Shown here one piece after another: positions 1 through 6,238 of a DNA stretch of 6,852 bases. The stretch lies in assembly GCA_964354365.1 (NCBI GenBank), contig CAYGZM010000176.1:1-6852 (forward strand). The letters run 5' to 3'. The position numbers were made by a program, and so were the translations under genes. Source of the DNA: CAYGZM01 sp964354365. GTDB lineage: Bacteria; Planctomycetota; Phycisphaerae; Sedimentisphaerales; Anaerobacaceae. Under the pieces are notes generated by a model. The model was not told the DNA's origin. It made no database searches and saw only the letters and a list, made by a program, of their open reading frames with translations. Position 1 is the stretch's first letter; each line of letters begins with the position of its first letter.

Positions 1-279
1 CTCCAGGCCCGGAAACGCCCTGACAGCCGCTGCAACCTTGTTCGGATCAAGCGGCGCCCTCACAGGACTTGTTGGGCTGGTTGCGCTTGGATACGGCGAC
101 CTGTCCGTGTCCGCGTCGCCATAAGGCGACCGCGCCGGGCCCGCATCCCCGTAAGGTGATCGCGGCCCAACCACATCCAGCCGTGGCACACTGCTGGTAA
201 TCGGTACGCCCGCGTAACTGCCGACCAGGCAAACTAATATAACTGCCAAAACCAACATCAAAATCGCCCAGCGTTTCAT
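1..279 (-). CDS. Secreted or membrane-anchored protein of unknown function, N-terminal 93 residues (C-terminus off the left edge)
   Basis: The frame is open from an ATG at 279 to the window edge. The start is chosen because GGAGG (287-291) sits 7 nt upstream. Residues 1-23 look like a signal peptide: Lys2-Arg3, then a hydrophobic core (about residues 5-20), then a Ser-Tyr-Ala site that would suit signal peptidase I cleavage. Cys17 is preceded by Val, so it is not a normal lipobox. Residues 41-70 form three copies of a ten-residue unit beginning SPYGDA, SPYGDA and SPYPSA, rich in Pro, Ser and Asp. This suggests an extended, flexible stretch outside the membrane. An LDPNKVAAAVRAFPGLE segment follows and looks like the start of a folded domain. 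I do not recognise the family. The gene is divergent in content from the R-M operon and has its own -10 box. A competing 84-codon frame starting at 301 looks like a shadow, because it has no signal peptide or good ribosome site. Confidence 0.75.
   Translation of the reverse strand, partial: MKRWAILMLVLAVILVCLVGSYAGVPITSSVPRLDVVGPRSPYGDAGPARSPYGDADTDRSPYPSATSPTSPVRAPLDPNKVAAAVRAFPGLE
70..159 (-). repeat. Three imperfect 30-bp tandem repeats inside the secreted-protein gene
   Basis: Three consecutive 30-bp units encode SPYGDAGPAR, SPYGDADTDR and SPYPSATSPT. Units one and two are close at the protein level but differ at several third positions, which suggests selection on the peptide. A 6-bp perfect inverted repeat (GTCGCC-ATAA-GGCGAC, 115-130) lies within the second unit. 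Confidence 0.7.
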
Positions 280-286
280 TGCAAAA

Positions 287-291
287 CCTCC
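287..291 (-). promoter_or_regulatory. Shine-Dalgarno GGAGG of the left-edge gene
   Basis: GGAGG on the minus strand lies 7 nt before the ATG at 279. It decides the start and frame of the left-edge gene over the overlapping frame that starts at 301. Confidence 0.75.
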
Positions 292-353
292 AAAACTGCA
301 TTTACCCTTTACAGACTTCTCCGTGGCCGACTTGACCACGCAACACATACCTA

Positions 354-359
354 ATTATA
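354..359 (-). promoter_or_regulatory. Probable -10 box (TATAAT) for the left-edge gene
   Basis: A perfect TATAAT on the minus strand is followed by about 70 nt of leader before the ATG at 279. No good -35 hexamer sits at 16-18 bp; the closest TTGA-like sequence, TTTGAA (370-375), is too near at 10 bp. The site rests on the -10 match and its position alone. Confidence 0.4.
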
Positions 360-507
360 CACTACGCCATTCAAAGATAGACCGATATTTTTGCAAATTT
401 CCCCCTTTTCCACCGCTCTTTTCTAACCTGCCCCGCCAATAATATAAACCACGCCCGCCGCGCAAATCTCTCCACCCCCACGATTACCCCCCGGCCCCGC
501 TCCTGGT

Positions 508-542
508 GTCATTTCGACCGAGCGCAGCGAGCGGAGAAATCT
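508..542. repeat. Dispersed hairpin repeat, GTCATTTC...GAAATCT type
   Basis: The element begins GTC-ATTTC (511-515) and ends GAAAT-CT (536-540 pairing with 511-515), around a core rich in AGCG steps. Repeats of this form (GTCATTTCGACCGAAGCG...GGAGAAATCT) are known to me as widely dispersed intergenic sequences in many bacterial genomes. It is the first of three variants lying side by side. Confidence 0.65.
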
Positions 543-552
543 ATTCAAACTC

Positions 553-590
553 GTCATTGCGAGCGAGGCCCAGCCGAGCGTGGCAATCTG
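553..590. repeat. Dispersed hairpin repeat, GTCATTGC...GCAATCT type
   Basis: The element begins GTC-ATTGC (556-560) and ends GCAAT-CT (583-587 pairing with 556-560), with a GAGCGAGG...CCGAGCG core. It has the same architecture as its two neighbours but a different terminal stem. It matches the familiar GTCATTGCGAGCGAAGC...GCAATCT class of interspersed repeats. Confidence 0.65.
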
Positions 591-596
591 ACGCAA

Positions 597-634
597 GTCA
601 TCCTGAGCGCAGCGTAGCGAAGTCGAAGGATCTC
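597..634. repeat. Dispersed hairpin repeat, GTCATCCT...AGGATCT type
   Basis: The element begins GTC-ATCCT (600-604) and ends AGGAT-CT (627-631 pairing with 600-604), around GAGCGCAGCGTAGCGAAGTC. It is the third variant in the cluster and matches the GTCATCCTGAGCGAAGTCGAAGGATCT class seen in many genomes. Confidence 0.65.
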
Positions 635-643
635 ACTTCATCA

Positions 644-685
644 TTCGACATTCTGTATTCTGTCTTCTGAATTCTCACTTCTCCC
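644..685. repeat. Degenerate heptamer tandem repeat (TTCTGNN)n
   Basis: Six consecutive 7-bp units can be read: TTCGACA, TTCTGTA, TTCTGTC, TTCTGAA, TTCTCAC and TTCTCCC. The first four bases are nearly constant and the last three drift. Confidence 0.6.
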
Positions 686-707
686 TCCTCCGCGCCGCGC
701 CTCCCGA

Positions 708-728
708 TTCACGCTTCACGCTTCACGC
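708..728. repeat. Heptamer tandem repeat TTCACGC x3
   Basis: Three perfect copies of TTCACGC. The same heptamer recurs on the far side of the operon at 6628-6648 (three copies) and 6681-6694 (two copies). Confidence 0.75.
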
Positions 729-747
729 TCCCCGCGCCGTCCCATCA

Positions 748-790
748 GTCCGACCTGTCCAACTCGTCCAACCTGTCCGATTTGTCCAAC
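748..790. repeat. 9-bp tandem repeat GTCCRAC(C/T)N, intergenic copy
   Basis: Units are GTCCGACCT, GTCCAACTC, GTCCAACCT, GTCCGATTT and GTCCAAC. This is a diverged, non-coding copy of the 9-bp family found four more times within the R-M operon (3652-3685, 3849-3895, 4275-4319 and 4506-4540). Confidence 0.75.
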
Positions 791-824
791 CCCTCTCCAC
801 TTCTCCCCCCCCGACTCCCAACCC

Positions 825-857
825 AATCTGAAATCTTAAATCTTAAATCTGAAATCC
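825..857. repeat. Heptamer tandem repeat AATCTKA x4.7
   Basis: Units are AATCTGA, AATCTTA, AATCTTA, AATCTGA and a partial AATCC. The tract is AT-rich, unlike the surrounding C/T-rich DNA. Confidence 0.7.
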
Positions 858-905
858 ATTTCCTCCCCCCCACAAAAATAACAACCAATTCACATCATAA
901 ACCCA

Positions 906-1010
906 TCATTTTGTCCTGAACGCCTTTGCCCAGCCGGTGTGAGCGGCGATTACCTCGTCAATCTGATTTACTATGCCCTTCAACCGGGCCAGCGAGGGCG
1001 CTTGGGACAT
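906..1010 (-). CDS. Possible 34-residue ORF just downstream of res
   Basis: An ATG at 1010, 7 nt past the res stop, opens a frame ending in TGA at 906-908. The product is MSQAPSLARLKG followed by IVNQIDEVIAAHTGWAKAF and RTK. It looks like an amphipathic helix and has coding-like composition. The ID-x-x-IAAHTxW pattern recalls the first helix of zinc-binding CZB domains, which use a similar His-to-Trp spacing, but the protein ends where the rest of that domain would begin. There is no Shine-Dalgarno at proper spacing, so expression would depend on reinitiation after res. It could be a truncated gene remnant or chance. Confidence 0.25.
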   Translation of the reverse strand: MSQAPSLARLKGIVNQIDEVIAAHTGWAKAFRTK

Positions 1011-1017
1011 GGCTGAA

Positions 1018-3651
1018 CTAAATCATGAGCTTCTCTACCTTGCTTATGGGGGCTCGGAACTTCACATCAGGGAAATTCTCGAAATGCCTCTTCCCGCAGC
1101 GCATTTTATCTCGTTCGCCTGCTGAAAGACACGGGTCGTTAATGTCATCCGTGCCTTTAGTCTCCGCAACGAAATAAACCTTTTTATCACCTTCATACAC
1201 CAATGCCCAATCAGGATTATATTTCCCGATGGGCGTATCAATAAAAAACCACCCCGGCAGCTTAAAATAAAATTTTATATCGTCCCTCTCTTCGCAGGCT
1301 TTAGCAAATTCTCTTTCGATATTACTATCCACCTCAATATAGTCATAGACCGTCTTTTCCGGCTGTTTTACTTCATACAGGTCATTAAGATAGCTATAAA
1401 GCTCTTTATCTTCAAAAAGCTTCTGCTCCCAATATGAACCGGCAATTTTCTCATACTTAATGCCATCGACAATCATTTCGTTTAAGACGTTATTTATTTC
1501 CCCGCAGGTCTTATCCATAAATTGTTGCGGATTGACAAAAATATCATCGATTCTTCCCGATTCAATCAATATCCGGCATATAGTATCACGGGTCAGCCGG
1601 GTCTTGCTTTGGATATACGACAGGATATCAGGAATACTATCAACGTCACCGAGTAAATCCCTGCTGGATTGGGCGGTGAGTTCCGCGGCAACAGCATCAC
1701 GAGTAATGTGAATGTCCGCTTTGCTTTTTATCAGCTTCGGCTTCGTTATTTCAATATTTTTAATTCCCTGGGCGGCTCGCCTGATAAGCTCTTCGGTGCT
1801 GTAATCGACGCTGTAACGGGTCTTGTGCTTTATTTTGTCCCAAAGGGCCTTGAAGTTTTCATCGAGCACCAGATTTTTTGTGAGTTTGACCTGCTTCTTT
1901 TTCTTCTTATCCTTTATTCTGCCGCCGTCGAATTTGACGCCGCATTCGGTTTCTATTTCTGTCTGCAATTGTCGTGCGAACTCTTCGTAATGCTCATTAG
2001 CCGTAACGGTAAGGACGTTTATATTTGTATCAAAGATTCTTTTGCCGGCGCTATCGACGGGCAATCTGAGTCCTCTGCCAATTTCCTGCCTTTTCTTAAG
2101 CGTCGATTGTGTTTCGTTAAGGGTGCAGATTTGAAAGACATTCGGATTGTCCCAGCCCTCGCGCAGGGCCGAATGAGAAAAGATAAAACGCAACGGCACG
2201 TTAATATCAAGTAATCGCTCTTTATCCTTCATTATCAGTTGATATGCCGAATTATCATCCTGGGTGTCCCTGCCTTCGTTTGAGTCCTTCCAGTTTCCTT
2301 TTTTATCCTGCGCAAAATAGCCGTTATGGATCTCCTTAACTTTCCATTTGGCAAGGGCCTTGTATTTGGGCGATTGCCTCAATTTTTCGTAAATCTCTTC
2401 AAACCACAAGGCAATTTTGCCTTTGACCGGATTATCGTTCTCGTAGCCCCTGTAATTGGCAACGCGGTCTATGAAAAAAAGCGTCAGGACCTTTATGCCT
2501 TTGCTTTGAAGGTGTGATTCCTTGTCGAGATGGTTTTTGACCGTGCTTTCAATCTCATATTTCATTATCTCATCGGTCAATCCGCCTTGCTTGCTGCCTG
2601 CGACAAGATTGAGGCCGTTATTGAAGGTTACGGATTCACGGTCGATTTCGCTTACTATGAAACCATCCTTGTATAAATCCCGCCTGTTTGACTTTTCAAA
2701 AAGGTTGTCGCCCACCTTGACGGTAATATCCTTTTTCAGCACGCCCTCTACCGCGTTTACGTCAATTTTGAGCTTGGCGGTGATTTTGTTTTTTTGCCGA
2801 TTTATGCTTTTTACTTCGATATACGCCTGGTTGAAGTTTTCCGCCTCTGTGATGCCGTCAACTTCGATTCTTTTGACAATTCCTAAGTCATAAGCGCTCA
2901 CCGGGTCGAGCCGATAGACCTCATTATATTTGACCGTATGAGTGGCCGAATATCGCAACGTGCAGAGGGGATTAAGTTTTGCTATTGCCTGCCTCCTGAT
3001 ATCGGTCTCCATATTTTGCGGCTCATCGACGATAACTATCGGCCTTGTCGCCTTTATGTATTCCGCCGGCACCCCCCAGTCGCTTTGCTGATAGAAGATA
3101 TTCCCCGCCCGTGCAAACTGGTCGATATTCATTACCATAATCTGCAAGCTGTTTGTCGTCGCGAAGTTTTTCGATAAGCTCCTCTTCTTCGGATCAAACT
3201 CGAACCAGTTCATTACGGGCTTTTCATAGAGTATATCAAAATGTTCTTTTGTTATTTCAAGGTTCTTCAAAACCCCTTCCTTTATGGCAAGGGAAGGCAC
3301 GACGATAATGAATTTCTTGAAGCCGTATCGCCTGTGCAACTCGTGAATAGTCCGCAGATATACGTATGTCTTTCCCGTCCCCGTCTCCATCTCTATCGAG
3401 AAGTGAAAACCGTTGAGACTTCTTGATTGTTCGATCACGTTTTTTTGCTGAACCGCCTGAAGGTTCTTCAATATCGTCTCTTCGTCGAGGATTAAATTAT
3501 TTGCAACAACGCTTAAGAAAGTCCCGCTTACAGATGTTGCCTTTGAAAATGCAAAATCGCTCGCCCCCGCCGGCTGACCCTTAAATAAATCCACCGCCGC
3601 GTTTATCGCGTCAAGCTGAAAATCCTGATTGGCTTCAAACTGTAATTTCAT
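1018..3651 (-). CDS. res: Type III restriction endonuclease subunit Res (SF2 helicase/translocase plus PD-(D/E)xK nuclease)
   Basis: Res is the ATP-dependent restriction subunit. In this family it acts in a complex with Mod, which supplies DNA recognition, and cuts beside the site after two copies communicate along DNA. The 877-residue protein looks full length. It starts MKLQFEANQDFQLDAI, the usual Res N-terminus. Helicase motif I (Walker A) is ETGTGKT at 89-95, motif II is DEPQ at 209-212, motif III is SAT at 235-237, and motif VI is QEIGRGLR at 522-529. The C-terminal nuclease has NPD (812-814) and ETK (830-832), giving D814, E830 and K832 as the likely catalytic set. All key residues are present, with no internal stop. 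The ATG overlaps the upstream four-helix gene as ATGA, and only repeat DNA precedes it, with no good ribosome site. Translation is probably coupled. The stop codon is TAG. Without working Mod it should be inactive. Confidence 0.96.
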   Translation of the reverse strand: MKLQFEANQDFQLDAINAAVDLFKGQPAGASDFAFSKATSVSGTFLSVVANNLILDEETILKNLQAVQQKNVIEQSRSLNGFHFSIEMETGTGKTYVYLRTIHELHRRYGFKKFIIVVPSLAIKEGVLKNLEITKEHFDILYEKPVMNWFEFDPKKRSLSKNFATTNSLQIMVMNIDQFARAGNIFYQQSDWGVPAEYIKATRPIVIVDEPQNMETDIRRQAIAKLNPLCTLRYSATHTVKYNEVYRLDPVSAYDLGIVKRIEVDGITEAENFNQAYIEVKSINRQKNKITAKLKIDVNAVEGVLKKDITVKVGDNLFEKSNRRDLYKDGFIVSEIDRESVTFNNGLNLVAGSKQGGLTDEIMKYEIESTVKNHLDKESHLQSKGIKVLTLFFIDRVANYRGYENDNPVKGKIALWFEEIYEKLRQSPKYKALAKWKVKEIHNGYFAQDKKGNWKDSNEGRDTQDDNSAYQLIMKDKERLLDINVPLRFIFSHSALREGWDNPNVFQICTLNETQSTLKKRQEIGRGLRLPVDSAGKRIFDTNINVLTVTANEHYEEFARQLQTEIETECGVKFDGGRIKDKKKKKQVKLTKNLVLDENFKALWDKIKHKTRYSVDYSTEELIRRAAQGIKNIEITKPKLIKSKADIHITRDAVAAELTAQSSRDLLGDVDSIPDILSYIQSKTRLTRDTICRILIESGRIDDIFVNPQQFMDKTCGEINNVLNEMIVDGIKYEKIAGSYWEQKLFEDKELYSYLNDLYEVKQPEKTVYDYIEVDSNIEREFAKACEERDDIKFYFKLPGWFFIDTPIGKYNPDWALVYEGDKKVYFVAETKGTDDINDPCLSAGERDKMRCGKRHFENFPDVKFRAPISKVEKLMI

Positions 3652-4262
3652 GTCCGACCCGTCTGACCTGTCTGACCCGTCCGACTTTTTATTCTTGCCT
3701 GGTAAAGCCGCTCCGTAAATCCGCCATCCTTCAAAAAAGACTCCTCCAACTTGCGGATTTGCCTGCCCAAAAGGAAACTCGCCTGGTTAATCAGGCAAAT
3801 CAGAGTATTCGCCGCCTCTCCCGCACTTGCAGTCCTAATAGAATAAGAATCCGACTTGTCCGACCCGTCCGACCTGTCTGACTGGTCTGACCGGTAAGAG
3901 TTTCTTACACCCATCGCCTCGGGCGATTCCTTCGCCCACAGCCGCAGCCCCCGCTGCCGCAGGAAATCCTCATAATCCAGCAGCAGCTCTTCCAAGCTGC
4001 CCCGCGCCACCGATGTCAGCTTCAGTTCCGTTTTCTTCGATGTCGCCGACGCCATACTCCCTTCGGCGATGTTCTGCACGCCGCTTCGCGCCGCCTGAAT
4101 CATCTGGTCGCGCGTCCGCGACGTCCTTTCGATGAACCTGTCGCAGAAAATCACCGTCGCATCATAAATCATCTGTGCCGTCTGGAAACTTCGCAGCTTT
4201 CGATACCCTCCATGCGCCCCAATCACCCGCCCCGCCCCGTCCGCCTCGTCCATTTTGCTCAT
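3648..4262 (-). CDS. Four-helix-bundle protein (S23 rRNA-intervening-sequence/Avd-like superfamily, 'four helix bundle suffix' type)
   Basis: This 204-residue protein resembles the four-helix-bundle family that includes proteins encoded in 23S rRNA intervening sequences and the Avd accessory protein of diversity-generating retroelements. The biochemical role of the family is poorly known; nucleic-acid binding is suggested for Avd. The telltale stretch is GGYRKLRSFQTAQMIYD (18-34), then RDQMIQAARSGVQNIAEGS (51-69), then a SKKTELKL...ARGSLEELLLDYEDFLRQRGL region (75-106). A last helix runs about 149-180 (AANTLICLINQASFLLGRQI onward). A Ser-Asp-X insert (about 124-139) lies in the loop before the last helix, where relatives have other sequence. 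The C-terminal RTGQTGQTGRT is also repeat-encoded. GGAG (4270-4273) lies 7 nt before the ATG. The gene sits 54 nt after mod's stop, in the same frame, and overlaps res by ATGA. Its place between mod and res suggests a role with the R-M complex, which is inference. Confidence 0.85.
   Translation of the reverse strand: MSKMDEADGAGRVIGAHGGYRKLRSFQTAQMIYDATVIFCDRFIERTSRTRDQMIQAARSGVQNIAEGSMASATSKKTELKLTSVARGSLEELLLDYEDFLRQRGLRLWAKESPEAMGVRNSYRSDQSDRSDGSDKSDSYSIRTASAGEAANTLICLINQASFLLGRQIRKLEESFLKDGGFTERLYQARIKSRTGQTGQTGRT
3652..3685 (-). repeat. 9-bp repeat tract at the four-helix/res junction
   Basis: There are 3.8 units of GTC(C/T)GACC(C/T) (plus-strand reading), ending directly against the res ATG. 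The tract encodes the last residues of the four-helix protein (RTGQTGQTGRT), a different reading phase from the Ser-Asp-X phase used elsewhere. It occupies the place where a ribosome site for res would be expected. Confidence 0.85.
3849..3895 (-). repeat. 9-bp repeat tract inside the four-helix gene
   Basis: About five units of (G/A)TC(C/T)GACNN (plus-strand reading) encode SDQSDRSDGSDKSD at roughly residues 125-138. The insert keeps frame and lies in a predicted loop between the third and fourth helices. Confidence 0.85.
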
Positions 4263-4274
4263 CGCTTTTCTCCA

Positions 4275-4319
4275 GTCCGACCTGTCAGACCCGTCAGACC
4301 TGTCCGACTCGTCCGACTA
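4275..4319 (-). repeat. 9-bp repeat tract between mod and the four-helix gene
   Basis: Five exact-length units (4275-4283, 4284-4292, 4293-4301, 4302-4310, 4311-4319) fill most of the gap. The first unit merges with mod's TAG stop (CTA at 4317-4319 on the plus strand). The last ends next to the GGAG ribosome site of the next gene. Read in mod's frame it would encode SDESDRSDGSDRSD. Confidence 0.85.
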
Positions 4320-6059
4320 AATAACCTTAAACTCTATCTTCCCCGCCTCCATCTGCAACGCCGTATTCGTCTTCAACTGGTCGTTATTCTTAAACGCCAC
4401 GTCAAGGCACGTGAACCTCTCCGGCTTTTCCGCCAAAACCTTATCCACAAACTTCTTCGTTATCCTCGAATCCAGGCAGATAATCTCATTGTCCGATTCC
4501 GCCTTGTCCGATTGGTCTGACCTGTCCGACTGGTCCGACTTCCTATCCTCGACCAAGCGATAATATTCCACCCCGTCGAAGGACTGTTTCTCAACCTTCA
4601 CGTTCAAATCAAATCTGCTGTTTTTAAGGATTATCTCAAAGAGCATATCTTCGCCGGCTGCGCCCTTCTTGACGTTATCCACCATTTCCCAAAGACGTTT
4701 TTTGAATTCAGCAGGTTCTTTTACGTTCTCCCGCCACTGCTTGAAATTGCTCTCCTCTAATCTGAATATCTTAAATCCCAAATCCAGTCTGTTTTTGTCA
4801 AATTTGAGATTTCCCTCTGTCTCCTTTCTTATCTTCTTCGCCGCCCGGCGAATCCTCTCCTTGCCGATATCCGCTATCGTCTTAAACCCCGCCTTGAACG
4901 CCTCGCTTTCTTCTTCGCACGGCTCCGCTAATTGAACGCAGATATATTTCCTATTTCCCCCATCTTCGGCGTTCAAAGCCATAACAGCGTGAGCCGTCGT
5001 GCACGAACCGGCAAAAAAATCGAGAACAATATCATTACTGTTCGCACCAAATTTGAGAATATAGCTTATGAGTTCACAGGGTTTGGGGTATGAGTATTTT
5101 AGACCAATCTTTTCAAGACGCGAACTCATCTGCTCGGTCGTACCCATATTCCGCAAAACAGATAATATGTTTCTTGTTTTAGCCCTTTCTTTCTTGTAAT
5201 AAATAACGCCGTTTTTCGAAAGGTAAAAATATATCAAGCCGTCTTCTTCTTGTAATGGTTGAAAACCGTTTTCAATAAACTTTTTAAGTTTATTAACATT
5301 GGCCCAGCCGCTAAATACAGTACACTCATTTTGCAACCTGCCATTTTTCATTCTCATTTCTTGTTGTCTTATCGGATATTCTACTTTATACTTCTTCGTG
5401 ATACTTCTGCTTATGTATCCTTGTTTTTCTACATCATCGAAGTATGATTTCGCTATAGTTGAAGGTGGCAAAATAATTTCGTCGTTTTCTTTACACGGGA
5501 AACCCCTTGGTAGTTTCACTTCACAGGGCGGATTACCTGGTCCAGTTTTTGTAATTGAATTTTCGGCATAACCTTTCCAAAGATTACTTTCTTGTCTCGT
5601 GTTTGGATCGATGGCATAACCTATTGCCTTATCAACTGAATATTCATTTTTGACATACACCAAAATATATTCGTGATTAACCTTTATATGGTACTGATTA
5701 TCAGTGTGCCCCTCTGTATTCCATACGAGTTGTGCAACAAAGTTTTCTTCCCCGAAGACCTCATCCATAATCATTCTCAGGTTATGGTCTTCGTTATCAT
5801 CGATTGATACGAAGATAACGCCATCTTCACGTAGAAGGTTTTTGGCAAGGAAAAGGCGGGGATACATCATTGAAAGCCAGTTAGAGTGGAAGTGGCCTGC
5901 GTCTTTTGAGTTTTTGCGCCAGAACCCGTCTTTTGTCAAGAGTCCTTCGGCGTCTTTTATCCCTGCGCGGAGTTCGTAGTCCTCTTTTTCCTCTTTGTAG
6001 CGGTCGGGATAAATGAAGGAGTCGTTGCCCGTGTTATAAGGCGGGTCGATATAAATCAT
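4317..6059 (-). CDS. mod: Type III DNA adenine methyltransferase Mod, catalytic and specificity region
   Basis: This is the longest ATG-started piece of mod (580 residues; codons 127-706 of the full frame). Mod transfers a methyl group from S-adenosylmethionine to adenine N6 and gives Res its target specificity. The catalytic motif IV is DPPY at residues 5-8 here (codons 131-134). The SAM-binding motif I comes later as DFFAGSC at 347-353. This motif IV-before-I order defines the beta class. The part between (about 110-310) should contain the target recognition domain. The end, ICLDSR...CLDVAFKNNDQLKTN, is the normal Mod C-terminus. The coding frame is open back to 6227, and this upstream part encodes the conserved block ending FIEGDNLEVLKILQKTYQ. 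The ATG at 6059 directly precedes DPPY, would lose that block, and has no Shine-Dalgarno, so it is unlikely to be the true start. The stop is TAG. Confidence 0.93.
   Translation of the reverse strand: MIYIDPPYNTGNDSFIYPDRYKEEKEDYELRAGIKDAEGLLTKDGFWRKNSKDAGHFHSNWLSMMYPRLFLAKNLLREDGVIFVSIDDNEDHNLRMIMDEVFGEENFVAQLVWNTEGHTDNQYHIKVNHEYILVYVKNEYSVDKAIGYAIDPNTRQESNLWKGYAENSITKTGPGNPPCEVKLPRGFPCKENDEIILPPSTIAKSYFDDVEKQGYISRSITKKYKVEYPIRQQEMRMKNGRLQNECTVFSGWANVNKLKKFIENGFQPLQEEDGLIYFYLSKNGVIYYKKERAKTRNILSVLRNMGTTEQMSSRLEKIGLKYSYPKPCELISYILKFGANSNDIVLDFFAGSCTTAHAVMALNAEDGGNRKYICVQLAEPCEEESEAFKAGFKTIADIGKERIRRAAKKIRKETEGNLKFDKNRLDLGFKIFRLEESNFKQWRENVKEPAEFKKRLWEMVDNVKKGAAGEDMLFEIILKNSRFDLNVKVEKQSFDGVEYYRLVEDRKSDQSDRSDQSDKAESDNEIICLDSRITKKFVDKVLAEKPERFTCLDVAFKNNDQLKTNTALQMEAGKIEFKVI
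4506..4540 (-). repeat. 9-bp repeat tract inside mod
   Basis: Nearly four units of GTC(C/T)GA(C/T)NG (plus-strand reading) encode SDQSDRSDQSDK at codons 634-645 of the full mod frame. A diverged unit at 4491-4499 adds ESD nearby. The insert lies between the YYRLVEDRK and NEIICLD segments, a likely loop near the Mod C-terminus. Confidence 0.85.
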
Positions 6060-6225
6060 CTTGATCTTATTCTGATACGTCTTTTGCAGGATTTTGAGGA
6101 CCTCTAAGTTATCGCCTTCAATGAAGATATTTTCCGTTTTGTCAAAATCGACGGATTGTCCCCTGATGGGTTTTAGGGTAGCGGTCGTCGTTTCCTGAAT
6201 ATGGTGAAAGCACTCGCTTTTCCCC

Positions 6226-6238
6226 GCCTACGATAGGC
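6226..6238 (-). other. Short perfect inverted repeat containing the amber codon
   Basis: GCCTA-TCG-TAGGC on the minus strand is a 5-bp stem with a 3-nt loop, and the TAG of codon 70 is part of the right arm. With the expected TGG codon the stem would have one mismatch. The proposed G-to-A change therefore completes the palindrome. Confidence 0.6.

Larger units (their letters stand above)
280..905. other. Non-coding region between the left-edge gene and the R-M operon, a mosaic of short repeats
   Basis: No convincing gene is visible on either strand. Positions 280-480 hold the leader and -10 box of the left gene and AT/C-rich sequence. From about 508 to 857 the region is almost entirely small repeat tracts, entered separately: three GTCAT...ATCT inverted-repeat elements, three heptamer tracts, and one 9-bp tract. 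C-runs occur at 805-812 and about 865-871. I see no GC hairpin followed by a T-run that would serve as an intrinsic terminator for res. Confidence 0.7.

Noticed and set aside
47..301. Minus-strand 84-codon frame at the left edge
   Set aside because: It overlaps the frame starting at 279, which has GGAGG at 7 nt, a signal peptide and an internal peptide repeat. The 84-codon frame is Cys/Gly/Arg-rich and featureless.
1669..2214. Plus-strand 181-codon open frame
   Set aside because: It lies wholly antisense to the res nuclease-side half, has no recognisable domain or ribosome site, and res is clearly the coding strand.
3648..4262. Diversity-generating retroelement or 23S intervening sequence suggested by the Avd/S23-like protein
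   Set aside because: No reverse transcriptase, template/variable repeat pair or rRNA sequence is visible in the window.
4664..4670. Loss of the last Gly in the Mod SAM motif (FAGSC instead of FAGSG; motif at codons 473-479)
   Set aside because: Variation at this position (Gly, Ala or Cys) is, to my knowledge, seen in otherwise normal type III Mod proteins, so I do not treat it as inactivating. The coordinates given are not exact for the motif; the residue positions are.
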